Positions 12,714 through 23,635 are shown, numbered from the stretch's first letter. The stretch is 64,000 bases of DNA from Oryzias latipes (GCF_002234675.1 NC_019859.2:29011973-29075972); one strand, 5' to 3'. Program-made: numbers and translations. Notes: generated by a model from the letters alone, not told the origin.

Positions 12714-15700
12714 TTGTCCTGTCCAACAGCTAGGCAAACAGATGAGAGCTGAGGGCCTCTTGTGTTGGACATATTTTATTTTAACAAGAGGGGTTATTCA
12801 TCTTCAGACAAACCAAAGGTATGTCTGAATAAACCCCTTTTGTAATTGAGGCCAAAATTTATTAATTTCAATCATGTTTGAAAATCATTGGTGTTGGACC
12901 GGACGGAAAAGGAAAGAGGGGAAGAAGAGAGAGGGACGTTAGAGAGAGGGGGGGGTAGGAGGGTGATAATAGGAGGGGAAGGGGGGTAAGACCATGAAGC
13001 AGCATAGAGCAGACAGGTTTACTGGTTGTTTATCGTTACGGTACGGTTCAAATGTAGTACAAAAAGGGCGGGGCCTGTTCACACACACTCAAAAATTATC
13101 AACACACCTGCTAGCCGCAAAAATGTCCACATGTCAACATGCACACAAAACAGATAGTGTTCACGAACGCATACCTATGCCTTTAAACCAACTAGTGTGA
13201 AATCTTTCATTCATTCAATCATGCAAACTATTAGTGCAAAGGTGAGCTAACACCTGTGCTCAGGTGAGTGTTTATGTTCTTCTAAAATGGATGGTGGAAT
13301 GTGAAAAGAAGGAGGAGGAGCGCCCAGCCACCCCCACACCCATACCCCCGCCGCAGCAGCAGCGGCAGCCGGAATTCCCCCAACACCACACGGGAACAGG
13401 CAGGGAACAACCGCCCCCCGGGCGACCAAGACCGCCACCCAGGCCAGGGCCAGCCGGACCGCCGCGAGGCCCCCAGAGCCAGAGAGCAGGGAGGCGCAGA
13501 GGGAAAGAGAGCGCCGCCCCAGCCCAGCCAGGAAAGCAGCCCCCCGCCGCGCCGGAAGAGCCCAACGCAGGGCCCCACCGGAGAGGGACGCCCACAGCCC
13601 CAGACGAGCACCCCACCACCACCCAGGAGTTCCGGGCATCCCCCCGCCCCGACCCCAGGTACGAGCCAGGACCCCCCAAGGGAGACCCGCTCCGCACTCC
13701 AGGCCGCCACCCACCCGGCCCACGGTTGGTCCAGGTAGGAGCAAGGCAGGGGCCCGCCGCCCCCGCCCAGGAGGGGGGAACCCCGGGGAAAAAAGGGCGG
13801 CCCACAAGGGATGTTATAAATATGGCCCGACCAGGCTCGGCCATGTTGGAAGTTTGGCGGGGCCCAGCGCCCAGGGGCAAGGACCAGGACCCACCCCCCA
13901 GGGACACGAACACCCCCGGCTCAGGTGTAATATGAACCCCCCCACCGTGCGGAGAGAGCACCGCCGGGCCCAGGGAGCCGGCACCCAAGGGACACGGCCG
14001 CCATCGCCAAGGGGCCCGCACCCCCCACCAGGGAAGGGGTAGGGGACAGATGGACCCAGGTCCCACCTTCCTTGTAAAATGTGTGTGCGTGTATGGGTGT
14101 TTGAGAGGGTGTTTGTGTGCATGTGTGTGTGTTTATGTTTGAATGTATATATTGAAGGGGGAGGGGTGTGTGTACTAAGGGGGGTGCAGTTAAAATTGGC
14201 GAGTAGGGCACTAAGGGGACATCTCCTGATTACTCACAGTGATGTCCCCTTACCCTCCACACCAAGGGGCCCTAAATGTCTAAGGTGCGGTTAAAATTGG
14301 CGGGTAGGGTGCCAGGAGGACATCTGCTGCTTGCTTGCAGTGATGTCCAAGCACCCCCCCTACCAAGGACCCTACATGTCTAAGGTGCAAATAAAACCGA
14401 AAGAGGGGGGGCCCACTCCATACGGCAACCATAGGAGGGGGGCCACTCCCAAGTAGCCCCCCCCCAAGGCGCATCGCAGGCTAGACCCCCCACCCCCTCA
14501 CCCTAATATGAGGTTATATAAGGAAGGGGGTAAGTTGGGGACAGCTGGTAGACTGTCCCCCGGTGGTCAAACAGCCGTCCCCCAGCCCACCCCCAGCAAA
14601 GGGGCCAGGGCCACCCAGCCCAGGGGCCCACCCCCGGAGGCGCCGACACCCCAGGCCCGGCACCACCCACCCCACACAGAGAGAGAGGAGCCAGAAAGCG
14701 TCGCCCCCCCCCGGAGCAAGCCCAGGCCCCCACCCCCAGACGCCGGCCCTAGAAGAGCTCTGGTCAGGCCTCGACGGGACCGAGGAGGCCAACCGGCCGA
14801 GGCAACCACTGATTGCCTCAGCGGAGACCCCGACCCGCTAGCCCCCCGACCCGTACTAATAATGGGCCCCCCCTCCCCCCCAGAACGCCCCCCCACAGGA
14901 CAGGGCCGACAAGCCCCCCACCCCACCCCACCCCAGACCCCGCAGCCGAAGCGGGTGACGCCCAGAGCGACCGGGGGCCCCGAGAGGGTTGTCCCGTCCC
15001 GTCCCAGAGCCAGGGAAGGGCCGATCCCAGCCCCAGGTACAGATGGGCAGCCCATCCGGCGCCGCTGGGCCCCCCCCACCCGAGCAGGGCCCCCCGCCAA
15101 CCCCCCCCAGCACAGGCAAAGGGATCACCCCCCCAAGCCAAGCCAGACCACCACCCCACCCCCCCACCACGCACCCCCACACCCAAGCCCAGAGGACCAC
15201 GCAGCGCCCCAGCCCGCCCCACCCAGGCACCGGACCCGACCCCCCGACCAACGGAGCCCCCCACCGCCCCCGCCAGGCACCGGAAGCCCCGACCCCCACC
15301 CCAAACCACGGCAGAAGGGCAAGGAGCAGCGACGACCAAGCCCCCCACCCCCTAAGTCATGGAGTCAACCACAGGAGACCAGAGAGACTGAATTCTTTCA
15401 AAGTTACTTGAGCTTTGGGCTGACATTTTTTCCAAGCTGATATGATCAAACAGCAGATTTCTGTGTTGACTTATGTTTATATTTTTCTTGTTTTTCCAAT
15501 TTATTAAAATAGTTTTTTTGGCAATACAAAGAGTTATGAAAATGATAGATGCTAATCCTTCTTCTATATCGATGGCACTCATGTCACCAAGCACACAAAG
15601 TGACGGTGAGGCAGTAATTGAAACCTTAAGCCAGACTGATAAATCGGCACATACCTGCTGCCAGAGAGCCTGGACAGGAGTGCAGAACCACAGTGCGTGC

Positions 15701-18700
15701 ATGTAGCTGTCGGGTAGATTATTATCACAGTGCTCGCAAATGTCTGAGTTACTGAGACCCATCTTGAACATCCTCTGTCCAGTGTAGTAAATTCTGTGAA
15801 GAGTTTTGAGATGGATTAGCTGCAGATTTGGACTTTTTGTCAGTTTAAAGGTGTTTAGACAAAGTTTTGACCAGAAGCTTTCATCTGTGCTGATGCTCAA
15901 ATCTGCATCCCATTTTTTTGTTGGAAGGGCAATATTGTTATCTAAATTTCATAAAAGTTTGTATATTTTGGAGAGAGTTCTATTCATTGAAAAATTAATC
16001 AGAGTGGTAACTACATCTGGTAGCTTTAAATCGTCGTCTTTAATTTTATACTTTTTAGTAATACTTGATTTAAGTTGCTGATATTCCAAGAAGTTATTTA
16101 TTCCATGTTTGTCTTGAAGTTCCTGGGGGGTTATGAATCTTCTATCAATAATTACGTGCTCTAGTTGTTTTATGCCCCCTGCTTGCCAAGCTGGGAAGTG
16201 AATCATTTTTTTGTTAATAAGGATGTCCGGGTTGTTCCAGATGGGTGTCATTTTGCACGGTTGAATTGATGATTTTGATATTTTGAGAAATTCCCACCAG
16301 GCTGTTAAGGTGGCATTTATATTAATGCTTTTGAAACAATCCTGTTTTTTAACTGTTTGGCTAATAAATGGTAGCTGTGACAGGTTGATCTTTCCACATA
16401 ACGCCTGTTCCAAGTCTAACCATGAGTTGGTTTCTGGATTATTTTTTAACCATTTTAAGATGTATTGTAATCTATTTGCAAGAAAGTATTTGTGGAAGTT
16501 AGGTAATTCTAATCCTCCACAGTTTTTTGCAGATTTTAAAGTTTTTAGACTAATTCTTGCAGGTTTGTTGTTCCATAGAAAGCTTGATATGGATGAGTCT
16601 AATGTTTTGAACCATTTTAATGGCGGTTGTGTGGGAATCATTGAGAAGAGATAATTAACCTTGGGTAAGATTTTCATTTTAACCGTGGCTACCTTGCCCA
16701 TAAGGGACAAAGGCAGGTTGGTCCAGCGTGTTAGATCGTCCTGTATGCTTTTCAGTAATGGGGTGTGGTTTAGCTGCACCAGTTCTGATAGTTTGGGGGA
16801 AAAGTAGATACCCAGATATTTGATATTTCCTGTTTTAACTGGAATTGTGAGTCTTTGTTCCATATTCCTGTTGAGTGGTAATAAAACAGACTTATTCCAA
16901 TTAATGGAATAGTCTGATATGGAGGAGAATTCATTTATGATCATTGCTGTTTCATTTACAATATGTAAATTCCTTAAAAACAGTAATATGTCATCCGCAT
17001 AAAGACTAATTTTATGATGGCTGTGTTTGGTTTTTATTCCTATAATGCTCTCATTCTGTCTTATTGCTGCAGCTAAAGGCTCAATGAATATAGCAAAAAG
17101 AGAAGGAGAGAGTGGGCAGCCCTGTCTGGTTCCTCTTCCAAGAAAAAACCTGTTTGAGGTCTGTTTATTAGTTCTAACTGATGCATTGGGGTTGTGATAT
17201 AATATTTTGATCCAATTGATGAATGCTTCTCCAAAACCAAACTTCTGGAGGGCAGCAATAAGGAACTTCCAATTAACTCTGTCAAAGGCTTTTTCAGCAT
17301 CCAGCGATAGTACCGTCATTTCCTGGTTTTTAATGGTGGCAAAGTCTATTATATTAACTAGTCTACGGACATTATCATCCGAGTGTCTGCCTTTGATGAA
17401 TCCAGTCTGGTCGAAGTGAATTATGTGAGGAGTGATTTTTTCTATTCTCTGTGCTAGTGCTTTGCAGATAATTTTTACATCTGCATTGATTAGAGAAATA
17501 GGGCGATAGCTTGAAGGACTAGTGGGATCTTTGTCTGGTTTTAGAAGAAGAATTATGTTGGCTGAGTTCATGTTAGGTGGCATTGATTGGCTCTCATTAA
17601 TAGATGTGACAGTTTTATAAAATGTTGGTGCCAGTTGTTCCCAGAATTCTTTATAAAACTCAGCAGGAAAGCCGTCAGGCCCTGGTGCTTTACCATTGGG
17701 CATAAGTAACAGAGCTTCATGAAGTTCAGACGGCGAGAGCGGAGAATCTAAGTTTGTGATTTGATCCTCATTTAGCCTGGGTAGGTTTACATTATTAAGA
17801 AATGAGTCAATACTTTGCTCTGACGGATTGATCTGCGGTGTGTACAGGTTTTTATAAAAGTTTTCAAATGCGTTATTAATTTTGACCGGGTCATGGGTGA
17901 CATTTCCTGTTTGGTCCATAATAGAGGTGATTGATGATTTTTCTCTGTTAATTTTAAGCTGATTAGCCAGAAATTTGCCAGATTTATTAGAGTTTTCAAA
18001 TCTTTCAAGTCGTAGCCTTTGTATTTGAAATTGTGTTTGTTTATTAATGATGTCATTTAACTGCAGCTTTAAATTTTTCAGATCTCTCAGAATGTGTTCC
18101 TGTGCAGAAGCAGCATAAGCAGTCTCCAGGGTTTTGATTTTATTTTCTAATTCTAATAAATCTGCTTTCTCTTTGCGTTTTTTGTGCGTTGAATAAGAAA
18201 TGATTTTCCCTCTCATGACTGCCTTTGCTGTTTCCCAAAGAACGCACGGTGGGATGTCAGTTTTTCCATCTGTGTGACTCTCACTTAAGCCAACAGTGAA
18301 GTATCCTTGGAAATGAAGTCTCTGCTCTGGAAATACCTGAACAAATCGTTCTTTGATATATCATATTCATCCATAATTTGGTTCAAAGGCATAAGGGAGG
18401 GGCCATTCAATAGATCCCCAAAGAACAGATTTCCTTAGCTGACCAATTTTTGAAGGCCACGTCCAAAGTGCCAGGAAGGAAGTCAGGGTTATCAGTGGTT
18501 GGAGTGAGAGCCGAGGTACACCTTTGTCTACCTTCCATTTGTTGTATAAGTCTCCATGCTCTAACTGCATTGACAGTAACTGAGTTGCTGCAAAGTTTTT
18601 TAATACATTTCAGCGTTTTGTTAAAAAGAAGATTACTTAGAGGATAGGCTGAGATGGACTTCTCAACATCCATCTAGATTGAGCAAGCATCATCTAATCC

Positions 18701-19696
18701 AATCAACCACCAGTATGCATCTCAGATGGGCGCTCACGTGATATCTCCTGATATCAGGGACGTCAAGCCCATGAATTCCTATCTAAACCAGAAGCAGATC
18801 AAATTAAACCTCTGAATGGGTCCCACTTCCATCCAGTTTTTGAACTCACTTCATTCCCTTCGAGGTCACAGGGTTGCTGGAGCTTATACCAGACACTATT
18901 AGGTTGGATGGGTCGCCAGTCCGTTGCAGGCCGCAATATCCACTGAACACAAATGGGTTTAATTTAATCTGTAACAAACTTTTCTCAGTCTATTAGCGAG
19001 TTTTTGGTCAAGATGTGCTTTCAATGTTGACCGTTAAATCTATCTCCTTCTAGCATAATATATATGCACATGGGAGAGGAATCTAATTATTGTATTAAAA
19101 ATGAACGCGTGAAATGATTAATGAGTACTTTTTTGTTCATAAAAGATACAAGCTGTCCCTTGTGGCTCTGTCTACTTCCAGGTTGTGTGTAAGGACCAGC
19201 TCGGGTCCAGTTGAACACACACCAACAGTACAAAAAGGCTTCACAGTTTGGGGACCATATTAGGGATTTTTTGCACATTTTAAGAATTCATCCGCAGTCC
19301 CAAATCTGCTGTTTGAACAACTTTGTCAACCTCTTGTAATGGTAGGAAACAACACTTGTTTTCTCCACAGACTCGCCTTGGAGATGGAGCAAAGGGCTAC
19401 TGTCTGTGAGGATGAGCTGGTCAGTCGGCATGTTCAGTGCTTTGTTTCATTATTACAAACTTCGATATTTTAATTTTTAATCATATCTCTTTGCAGGAAC
19501 TTTCAATATACAGTGAGGATGTGGTGACTGCTGAAGAGGCAGAATTTGATCATGTGAGAGTAAATGATTGAATGGTGGCATCATGAATGAGGTCTGAACA
19601 TTTTTCAAACCCAGTTGTTCATGTCCCTCTCAGGCATCTGCAGATTCTGTGGATGAGTGGACTCAGTTTGATGAGAAGATGCTCGACGAGCTTTAA
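8151..19696 (+). CDS. PECAM1/Fc-receptor-like Ig receptor, copy 2 (13 exons)
   Basis: Single-pass receptor of about 504 residues. Exons: 8151-8181, 8278-8295, 8390-8516, 8594-8769, 8872-9049, 10153-10259, 10338-10610, 11454-11759, 11837-11938, 12016-12043, 19371-19419, 19497-19553, 19634-19696; they sum to an open frame ending TAA. Start: ATG at 8151 opens a hydrophobic signal peptide (MLVSFSIVVLG) continued by an 18-bp mini-exon. Four Ig domains follow: D1 over two exons with a 77-bp intron, D2 over two exons with a 1.1-kb intron (closing DSGSYTCVA), D3 and D4 in one exon each (D4 begins VPVGGPV and closes AGIYHCEV). The membrane segment is IPVLVAAVVFGSFSVIVLL, then RRKR and an acidic tail with LSIYSEDVV. 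Introns before the membrane exon are mostly phase 1. Domain order and the 17q-type synteny favour PECAM1-like; FCRL-like remains possible. The 12044-19370 intron is filled by L1 elements. Confidence 0.82.
9230..9545 (-). mobile_element. Tc1/mariner transposase relic
   Basis: Minus-strand translation shows transposase landmarks: VMVWAGI, then MYDTAPSYAARNT (second catalytic Asp region) and YPDLNPTEN (third catalytic Glu region), interrupted by stops. No terminal repeats are visible. It lies in the intron that splits Ig domain D2 of receptor copy 2. Confidence 0.65.
12185..12676 (-). mobile_element. Old L1/Tx1 LINE, C-terminal ORF2 part
   Basis: Minus strand reads as the end of an L1-type ORF2: VEGVWERGLGV, then YCPKPSLRYRKD and LTHYFCSCIKIQIYWRDV (degenerate terminal Cys region), with at least one stop. 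It continues the protein interrupted at 18300-18680, so the two are halves of one old copy split by the younger L1 between them. Confidence 0.65.
13320..15350 (-). repeat. G-rich 3' region of the younger L1
   Basis: Begins at the ORF2 stop and runs about 2 kb as C-rich plus strand, that is G-rich in the LINE RNA sense, with many runs of four or more G. The lack of A/T removes stop codons and produces long proline-rich open frames on plus and glycine/tryptophan-rich ones on minus; these have no domain and look like composition artefacts. Placement between ORF2 and the poly(A) tail makes it part of the element's 3' UTR. Confidence 0.65.
14183..14383. repeat. Two tandem units of about 100 bp in L1 3' region
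   Basis: Units 14183-14283 and 14284-14383 each begin GGTGC(A/G)GTTAAAATTGGCG and end ATGTCTAA; a third start (GGTGCAAATAAAACC) follows at 14384. Just upstream is a TG-rich stretch (about 14075-14150). Internal tandem units are common in LINE untranslated regions. Confidence 0.75.
15352..18300 (-). pseudogene. L1 ORF2 fragment: reverse transcriptase
   Basis: About 980 codons in one frame. Visible motifs: post-endonuclease linker (MRGKIISYSTHKKRKEK), APGPDGFPAEFYK, QTGFIKGRHSDDN, SLDAEKAFDRVNW (first catalytic Asp), GTRQGCPLSPSLFAIF, SLYADDILLFL (YADD active site), KYLGIYFSP, and near the end a C-x2-C...H...C cluster (ICEHCDNNLPDSYMHALWFC). The frame is broken only by a TGA at 15949-15951; upstream and downstream parts are in the same frame. 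No endonuclease domain, so it cannot move itself. Near-intactness suggests a fairly recent insertion. Confidence 0.85.
18300..18680 (-). mobile_element. Old L1/Tx1 LINE, post-RT ORF2 part
   Basis: Minus strand reads LLFNKTLKCIKKLCSN, VRAWRLIQ, then MDEYDISKNDLFRYFQSRD, the region lying between reverse transcriptase and the terminal Cys motif in L1 ORF2. In this window it precedes, on the same strand, the start of a different ORF2 fragment, so the two cannot be one continuous element. Its continuation is at 12185-12676. Confidence 0.65.
18849..18948 (-). mobile_element. LINE/SINE 3' tail fragment (same family as 23216-23340)
   Basis: Reverse orientation of the common fish motif in which GGTCGCCAGTCCGTTGCAGG lies next to a CTGGAGCTTAT block. 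About 100 bp, diverged, no coding content. The same motif in plus orientation is found upstream of the synaptogyrin gene. Confidence 0.5.
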
Positions 19697-20378
19697 GAGG
19701 ACATATTTGCTCAGCTGTGCATGAAAGAACATTCACTACGCCGGATCTCTTTTTTCTTGTCTTTTTACCATAAATATTTTTTTTTATTTACTCGTACATT
19801 AGTGTTGTGCCAAGCTGGGCACACATCTTGTGAGTCTGCAAAACTGGCTTCAGTCACCTGTTAAAGTAACATTTTTTCATAAAGTATCTTGTAAAAGAAG
19901 ACGAAAAAGAAGAAAAGACTAAGGCAAAGCATCATTGACTGATGTCTTTGCATTATTGTCACTCATTTGTTTTAGAAATAATGCTTTTGTATTTTTATTT
20001 CTTAAACAATGAAATGCCTAACAAGTGAAACTTTTGTAATTCATTTATTTTGTTGGAACTGCAATGAATAACAGACAGCAGAAGCCATGAAGAAAACCAT
20101 GAAACCCCAGCATACAGTGAGGTCAATAAGTATTTGATCACCCTGTGATTTAGCAAGTTCTCCCACTTAGAAAACATGGAGGGGTCTAAAATTTTCCTTA
20201 TAGGTGCATTTCCACAGTGAGAGACAGAATCTGAAGAAACATTCAGAAATCACATTGCACGATTTTTTAAAACAATTTATTTGTATATTACTGTGACAAA
20301 TAAGTATTTGATCACTTGATTATCAGATAGATTTCTGACCAGCAAAGACCTGCTGTTCTGCTTTTAAATAGTCTAGCT

Positions 20379-20550
20379 CAGGGGTGGGCAATTCCAGGCC
20401 TCGAGGGCCGGTGTGTCTGCATGAATTCCAGACATCCTTGCCCTACTCATGGCTGATTACCTGGTTCAGGTGTGTCCAGCCAATCAGAACATGCCAGAGC
20501 AGGGTATGCTGGAAAACATGCAGGAATGCGGCCCTCAGTGCCCACCTCTG
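20379..20550. mobile_element. Small hAT MITE inside the Tc1 element
   Basis: 172 bp, beginning CAGGGGTGGGCAATTCCAGG and ending GTGCCCACCTCTG, imperfect inverted termini. The flanks share CTAGCT (20373-20378 and 20552-20557), a partly eroded duplication. Same CAGGGGTGGGCAA terminus as the elements at 24344 and 31633, so probably mobilised by one hAT transposase family. Confidence 0.65.
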
Positions 20551-20660
20551 GCTAGCTCCACTCTGCTCATGATTTTAAATTAGTGGCACATGTTTGAGGT
20601 CGTTAGCTTGCATAAAGGCACCTGTGCACCCCACAATCAGTCAGAAGTCTAACTACCAAC

Positions 20661-21650
20661 ATGGGCAAAACCAAAGAGCTGTCAAAAGTCACAAGAGACA
20701 AAATTGTAGACCTTCACAAAGCTGGAAGTGGCTACAGGGCCAAGCAGCTTGGTGAGAAAAGAACAACTGTTGGAGCAATTGTCAGAAAATGGAAGAGGCT
20801 AATGATGACTGTCAATGTCCCACGGACTGGGGCCCCTCACAAGATCTCACCTCGTGGGGCATCGATGATGCTAAGGAAGGACTACACGGGAGGAGCTGGT
20901 CAATGACCTGAAGAGAGCTGGGACCACCGTTTCCAAGGCTACTATAAGTAATACATTAAAACGTCATGGTTTAAAATCATGTATCGCATGGAAGGTTCCC
21001 CTGCTGAAGTCAGCCCATGTCAAGGCCCGTCTGAAGTTTGCCAATGACCATCTTGATGATCCGGAGGAGTCATGGGAGAAAGTCTTGTGGTCAGATGAGA
21101 CCAAAATAGAACTTTTTGGTCTTAACTCCATTCGTCGTGTTTGGAGGAGGAAGGAGGAGGGGCATCATCCCAAGAACACCATACCTACAGTGAAGCACGG
21201 GGTGGAAGCATCATGCTCTGGGGGTGTTTTTCTGCACAGGGGACTGGATGACTGCACTGTATTAAAGAGAGGATGAACAGGGCTCTGTATTGTGAGATAT
21301 TGGGCAAAAACCTCCTCAGTCAGAGCGTTGAAGATGGGTCGTGGGTGGGTCATTCAGCATGACAATGACCCGAAGCACACAGCCAAGAAAACCGAGGAGT
21401 GGCTCCGTAAGAAGCATATCAAGGTTCTGGAGTGGCCTAGCCAGTCTCCAGACCTAAATCCAATAGAGAATCTTTGGAGGGAGCTGAAACTCTGTGTTGC
21501 TCAGCGACAGCCCCCTGAACCCTGACAGATCTAGAGAAGATCTGTATGGAGGAGTGGGCCAAAATCCCTGCTGCAGTGTGTAGAAACCTAGTGAAGAACT
21601 ACAGGAACCGTTTGACCTCTGTAATTGTTAACAAAAAAGGCTTCTGCCCA
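20661..21650 (+). pseudogene. Tc1 transposase pseudogene
   Basis: Starts ATG at 20661 with the DNA-binding helix-turn-helix region ([18 protein letters not shown]), then shifts frame near 20885, 21270 and 21520. Landmarks of the DDE catalytic domain are visible: VLWSDETKIELFG (first Asp), [12 protein letters not shown] (second Asp) and [15 protein letters not shown] (third acidic residue, Glu). The full family protein is about 340 residues; here at least three frameshifts prevent expression. Confidence 0.9.
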
Positions 21651-21880
21651 AATATTGTAACTCAAGTGATCAAATACTTATTTGTCACAATAATGTACAA
21701 ATAAATTGTTTTAAAAATCGTACAACGTGATTTCTGAATGTTTCTTCAGATTCTGTCTCTCACCTATGATGAACATTTTAGACCCCTCCATGTTTTCTAA
21801 GGGGGAGAACTTGCTAAATCACAGGGTGATCAAATACTTATTGAACTCACTGTATGTTGTACCAGAAAACTGTTTTTTGC

Positions 21881-22072
21881 TGCATCCACTCATAGACGAC
21901 TAGATCCATGAATGTCTTTGTTTTCCTTGTCTGAGCTGGCATCTGGCTCAAAACTGCATGGCGGGATTGCTCTAATATTGCTTGACATTTTTGTTGCACT
22001 GGTAATGTTAAGTTTGGGTTGTGAGAGGCTGTAAGCTAGCGGAACAGAGTGTAAACAAAGGGATGATGGGAA
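21881..22072 (+). repeat. Dispersed repeat family R1, copy 1
   Basis: About 190 bp with the landmarks TGAGCTGGCATCTGGCTCAA and GTAAACAAAGGGATGATGG. Copies 2 (33891-34078) and 3 (47481-49066, interrupted) share them. Origin unknown; no coding capacity and no terminal repeats seen. Confidence 0.75.
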
Positions 22073-23215
22073 ATGGGGCCAGGCTTACTCCCTGAACAAC
22101 AACCCTGTCTACATTTGTTACTACCATAGTTGTTTTACAGTGATATTGATTATTGAAGATAATGAGCTATATCATCATTATTATTTGACTGGAAAGCCAC
22201 ATAAATACATTTGTAAAAATCAATAGATCTTTTAGGCTCAAAAAAAGTTAATTAAAAATCCAATTGCTTTAGGTCATTAGAAAATGTTAGTGTTTGATAT
22301 GGAACATCTCTAAATACGGTACTTTAATTTCACCAACAACACTCATTTTCTTCAGGTTCACTTCGAACTCAATTGTCATGTTGTTCAGTTTTTGTCACCA
22401 TTTGCCACTGGCTTCTCATTTTAGTTGTGTAATCTGTGTATAGCCAAACTTATTACAAGGAGTGCTTACATGTGTATACCTCCAACATGGTGACACGTTG
22501 GGATCCAGACTGGATTTGTGAAAAATGTTCTATTCAGAAATATTCCAGTTTGTGTAATTTTTAGTGCAGTAGATTGAAAAAAGTCAACCAATATTATTAT
22601 TGATTTCTTTTTTAATGCTTTTTTTAAATGAAACATCACATTTTGCAGGCCTGTTTGTTAGTAGAACACACTAGTTCAAAACTAATATACCTAATTCACC
22701 TTTAGAATAGAAAGATCGAAGCTGCAGCAAAGCATCATGGGTGAAAGTAGAGAGCATGCAGCTGAAAATGCTCATTATGCTTTTTTAACCACAGAAAATG
22801 TTCAGTGTTGTGGACGGAAAACATTGAATGATCTGAAAGAGCCACAGACTTTCATTAGAGCTGCTTTCAAAGCACAGACTTACTAAGCTAGCGCTTTTTA
22901 AATGTTAAAAATCATGAATTGACCTATAAAACCTGAGGATATACTACTTTCAAGTGTGGAAATAAAAAACAAGATTACAAAATAATCAAAATTATGTTTA
23001 AAAATAAAAGACAAGTACTTACTTGCAGTTTGTGGCGTTTTTTCCTTCTTCCTTTTATTATTTTTTTTTTTTTTACAAAGAACTTCACCACAGCACAGCT
23101 GGGTCAGAACCTGTACAATGTATAAAGGAACGATTAAACTAGGAATGGTACATTATTGCTTATTCATCAATTTGCCCACACTTTTTACCTTTTTTGAAAT
23201 CCCGTTCAGGAGTTC
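22073..23215. other. AT-rich spacer, nothing recognised
   Basis: AT-rich, with T-rich stretches near 23055-23075. No exon-like or repeat structure I can name. Confidence 0.4.
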
Positions 23216-23340
23216 GCAAAAATTACCCTGCGACAGACTGGCGACCTGTCCAGGGTGTCCCCTGCCTTCGCCCACAAGTGGCCGGGATAGGCTCCGGCAG
23301 CCCCGTGACCCCGAAAGGGAAAAACGGTATAAAAAAATGA
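23216..23340 (+). mobile_element. LINE/SINE 3' tail fragment near syngr2 promoter
   Basis: Contains GACTGGCGACCTGTCCAGGG and GGGATAGGCTCCGGCAGCCC, then a GAATGAATGA tail. This is the shared 3' end of a widespread fish non-LTR family. It lies about 300 bp upstream of the synaptogyrin start codon. Confidence 0.6.
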
Positions 23341-23449
23341 ATGAATGAGTTCGCAAAAATCGCTTCTCTTAGATGTTTCGAAACCTTTAAACTGTTTTTT
23401 TAATAGTATAATTTTGTCAATTCTATTGCTATTGGCATTTTTCTCTGCT

Positions 23450-23635
23450 CAAATATGCTCGGTCGGATGTGGCTTTTCATGGCCTGGATGCCTCATTCGT
23501 CACAGCACCTGTTGCCCACGCAGAGGAGCCCAGCTCCGCCCCCTGGCCGCTGCCGCGTGCGCAGTAGCCGTTCGTGAGACATCCGCGCGCTCGCTGTCTG
23601 CAGTTAAACTCCCGTGAAGGATTGAAGGAGAAGAC
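23450..23635 (+). promoter_or_regulatory. Probable syngr2 promoter and 5' UTR
   Basis: GC- and CpG-rich block just before the start codon, unlike the AT-rich surroundings. It has a GC box (CTCCGCCCCCTGG), a GTGCGCAGT motif and a CGTCAC motif; no TATA box at a suitable distance. This composition fits a CpG-island-type broad promoter. Confidence 0.5.

Larger units (their letters stand above)
12677..18300 (-). mobile_element. Younger L1/Tx1-type LINE, 5' truncated
   Basis: About 5.6 kb on the minus strand. It starts near 18300 inside ORF2 (endonuclease domain and ORF1 missing), runs through reverse transcriptase to a stop at 15352, then a long 3' region, and ends in a 34-base A tail (T run 12677-12710 on plus). 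Truncation at the 5' end plus a poly(A) tail is the normal product of target-primed reverse transcription. I find no convincing target-site duplication; the best candidate (13 bases before 12677 against bases near 18294-18306) matches at only about 9 positions. It sits inside an older L1 in the tail intron of receptor copy 2. Confidence 0.8.
20115..21852 (+). mobile_element. Tc1-type DNA transposon, inactive
   Basis: Flanked by TA (20113-20114 and 21853-21854). Terminal inverted repeats of about 200 bp start CAGTGAG(G/T)TCAATAAG and carry an inner repeat of the motif AATAAGTATTTGATCAC near their inner ends, the IR/DR arrangement of Sleeping Beauty-type elements. A broken transposase lies inside, and a small hAT MITE interrupts the left part. 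Confidence 0.9.

Noticed and set aside
13264-13935. 223-codon plus frame and 264-codon minus frame
   Set aside because: Same C-rich composition artefact; low-complexity Pro/Gly/Trp residues only.
14508-15440. 310-codon proline-rich open frame on plus, with equally long frames in other phases and on minus
   Set aside because: Overlapping long frames in all phases follow from the stop-poor C-rich composition of the L1 3' region; no domain and no codon-phase asymmetry.
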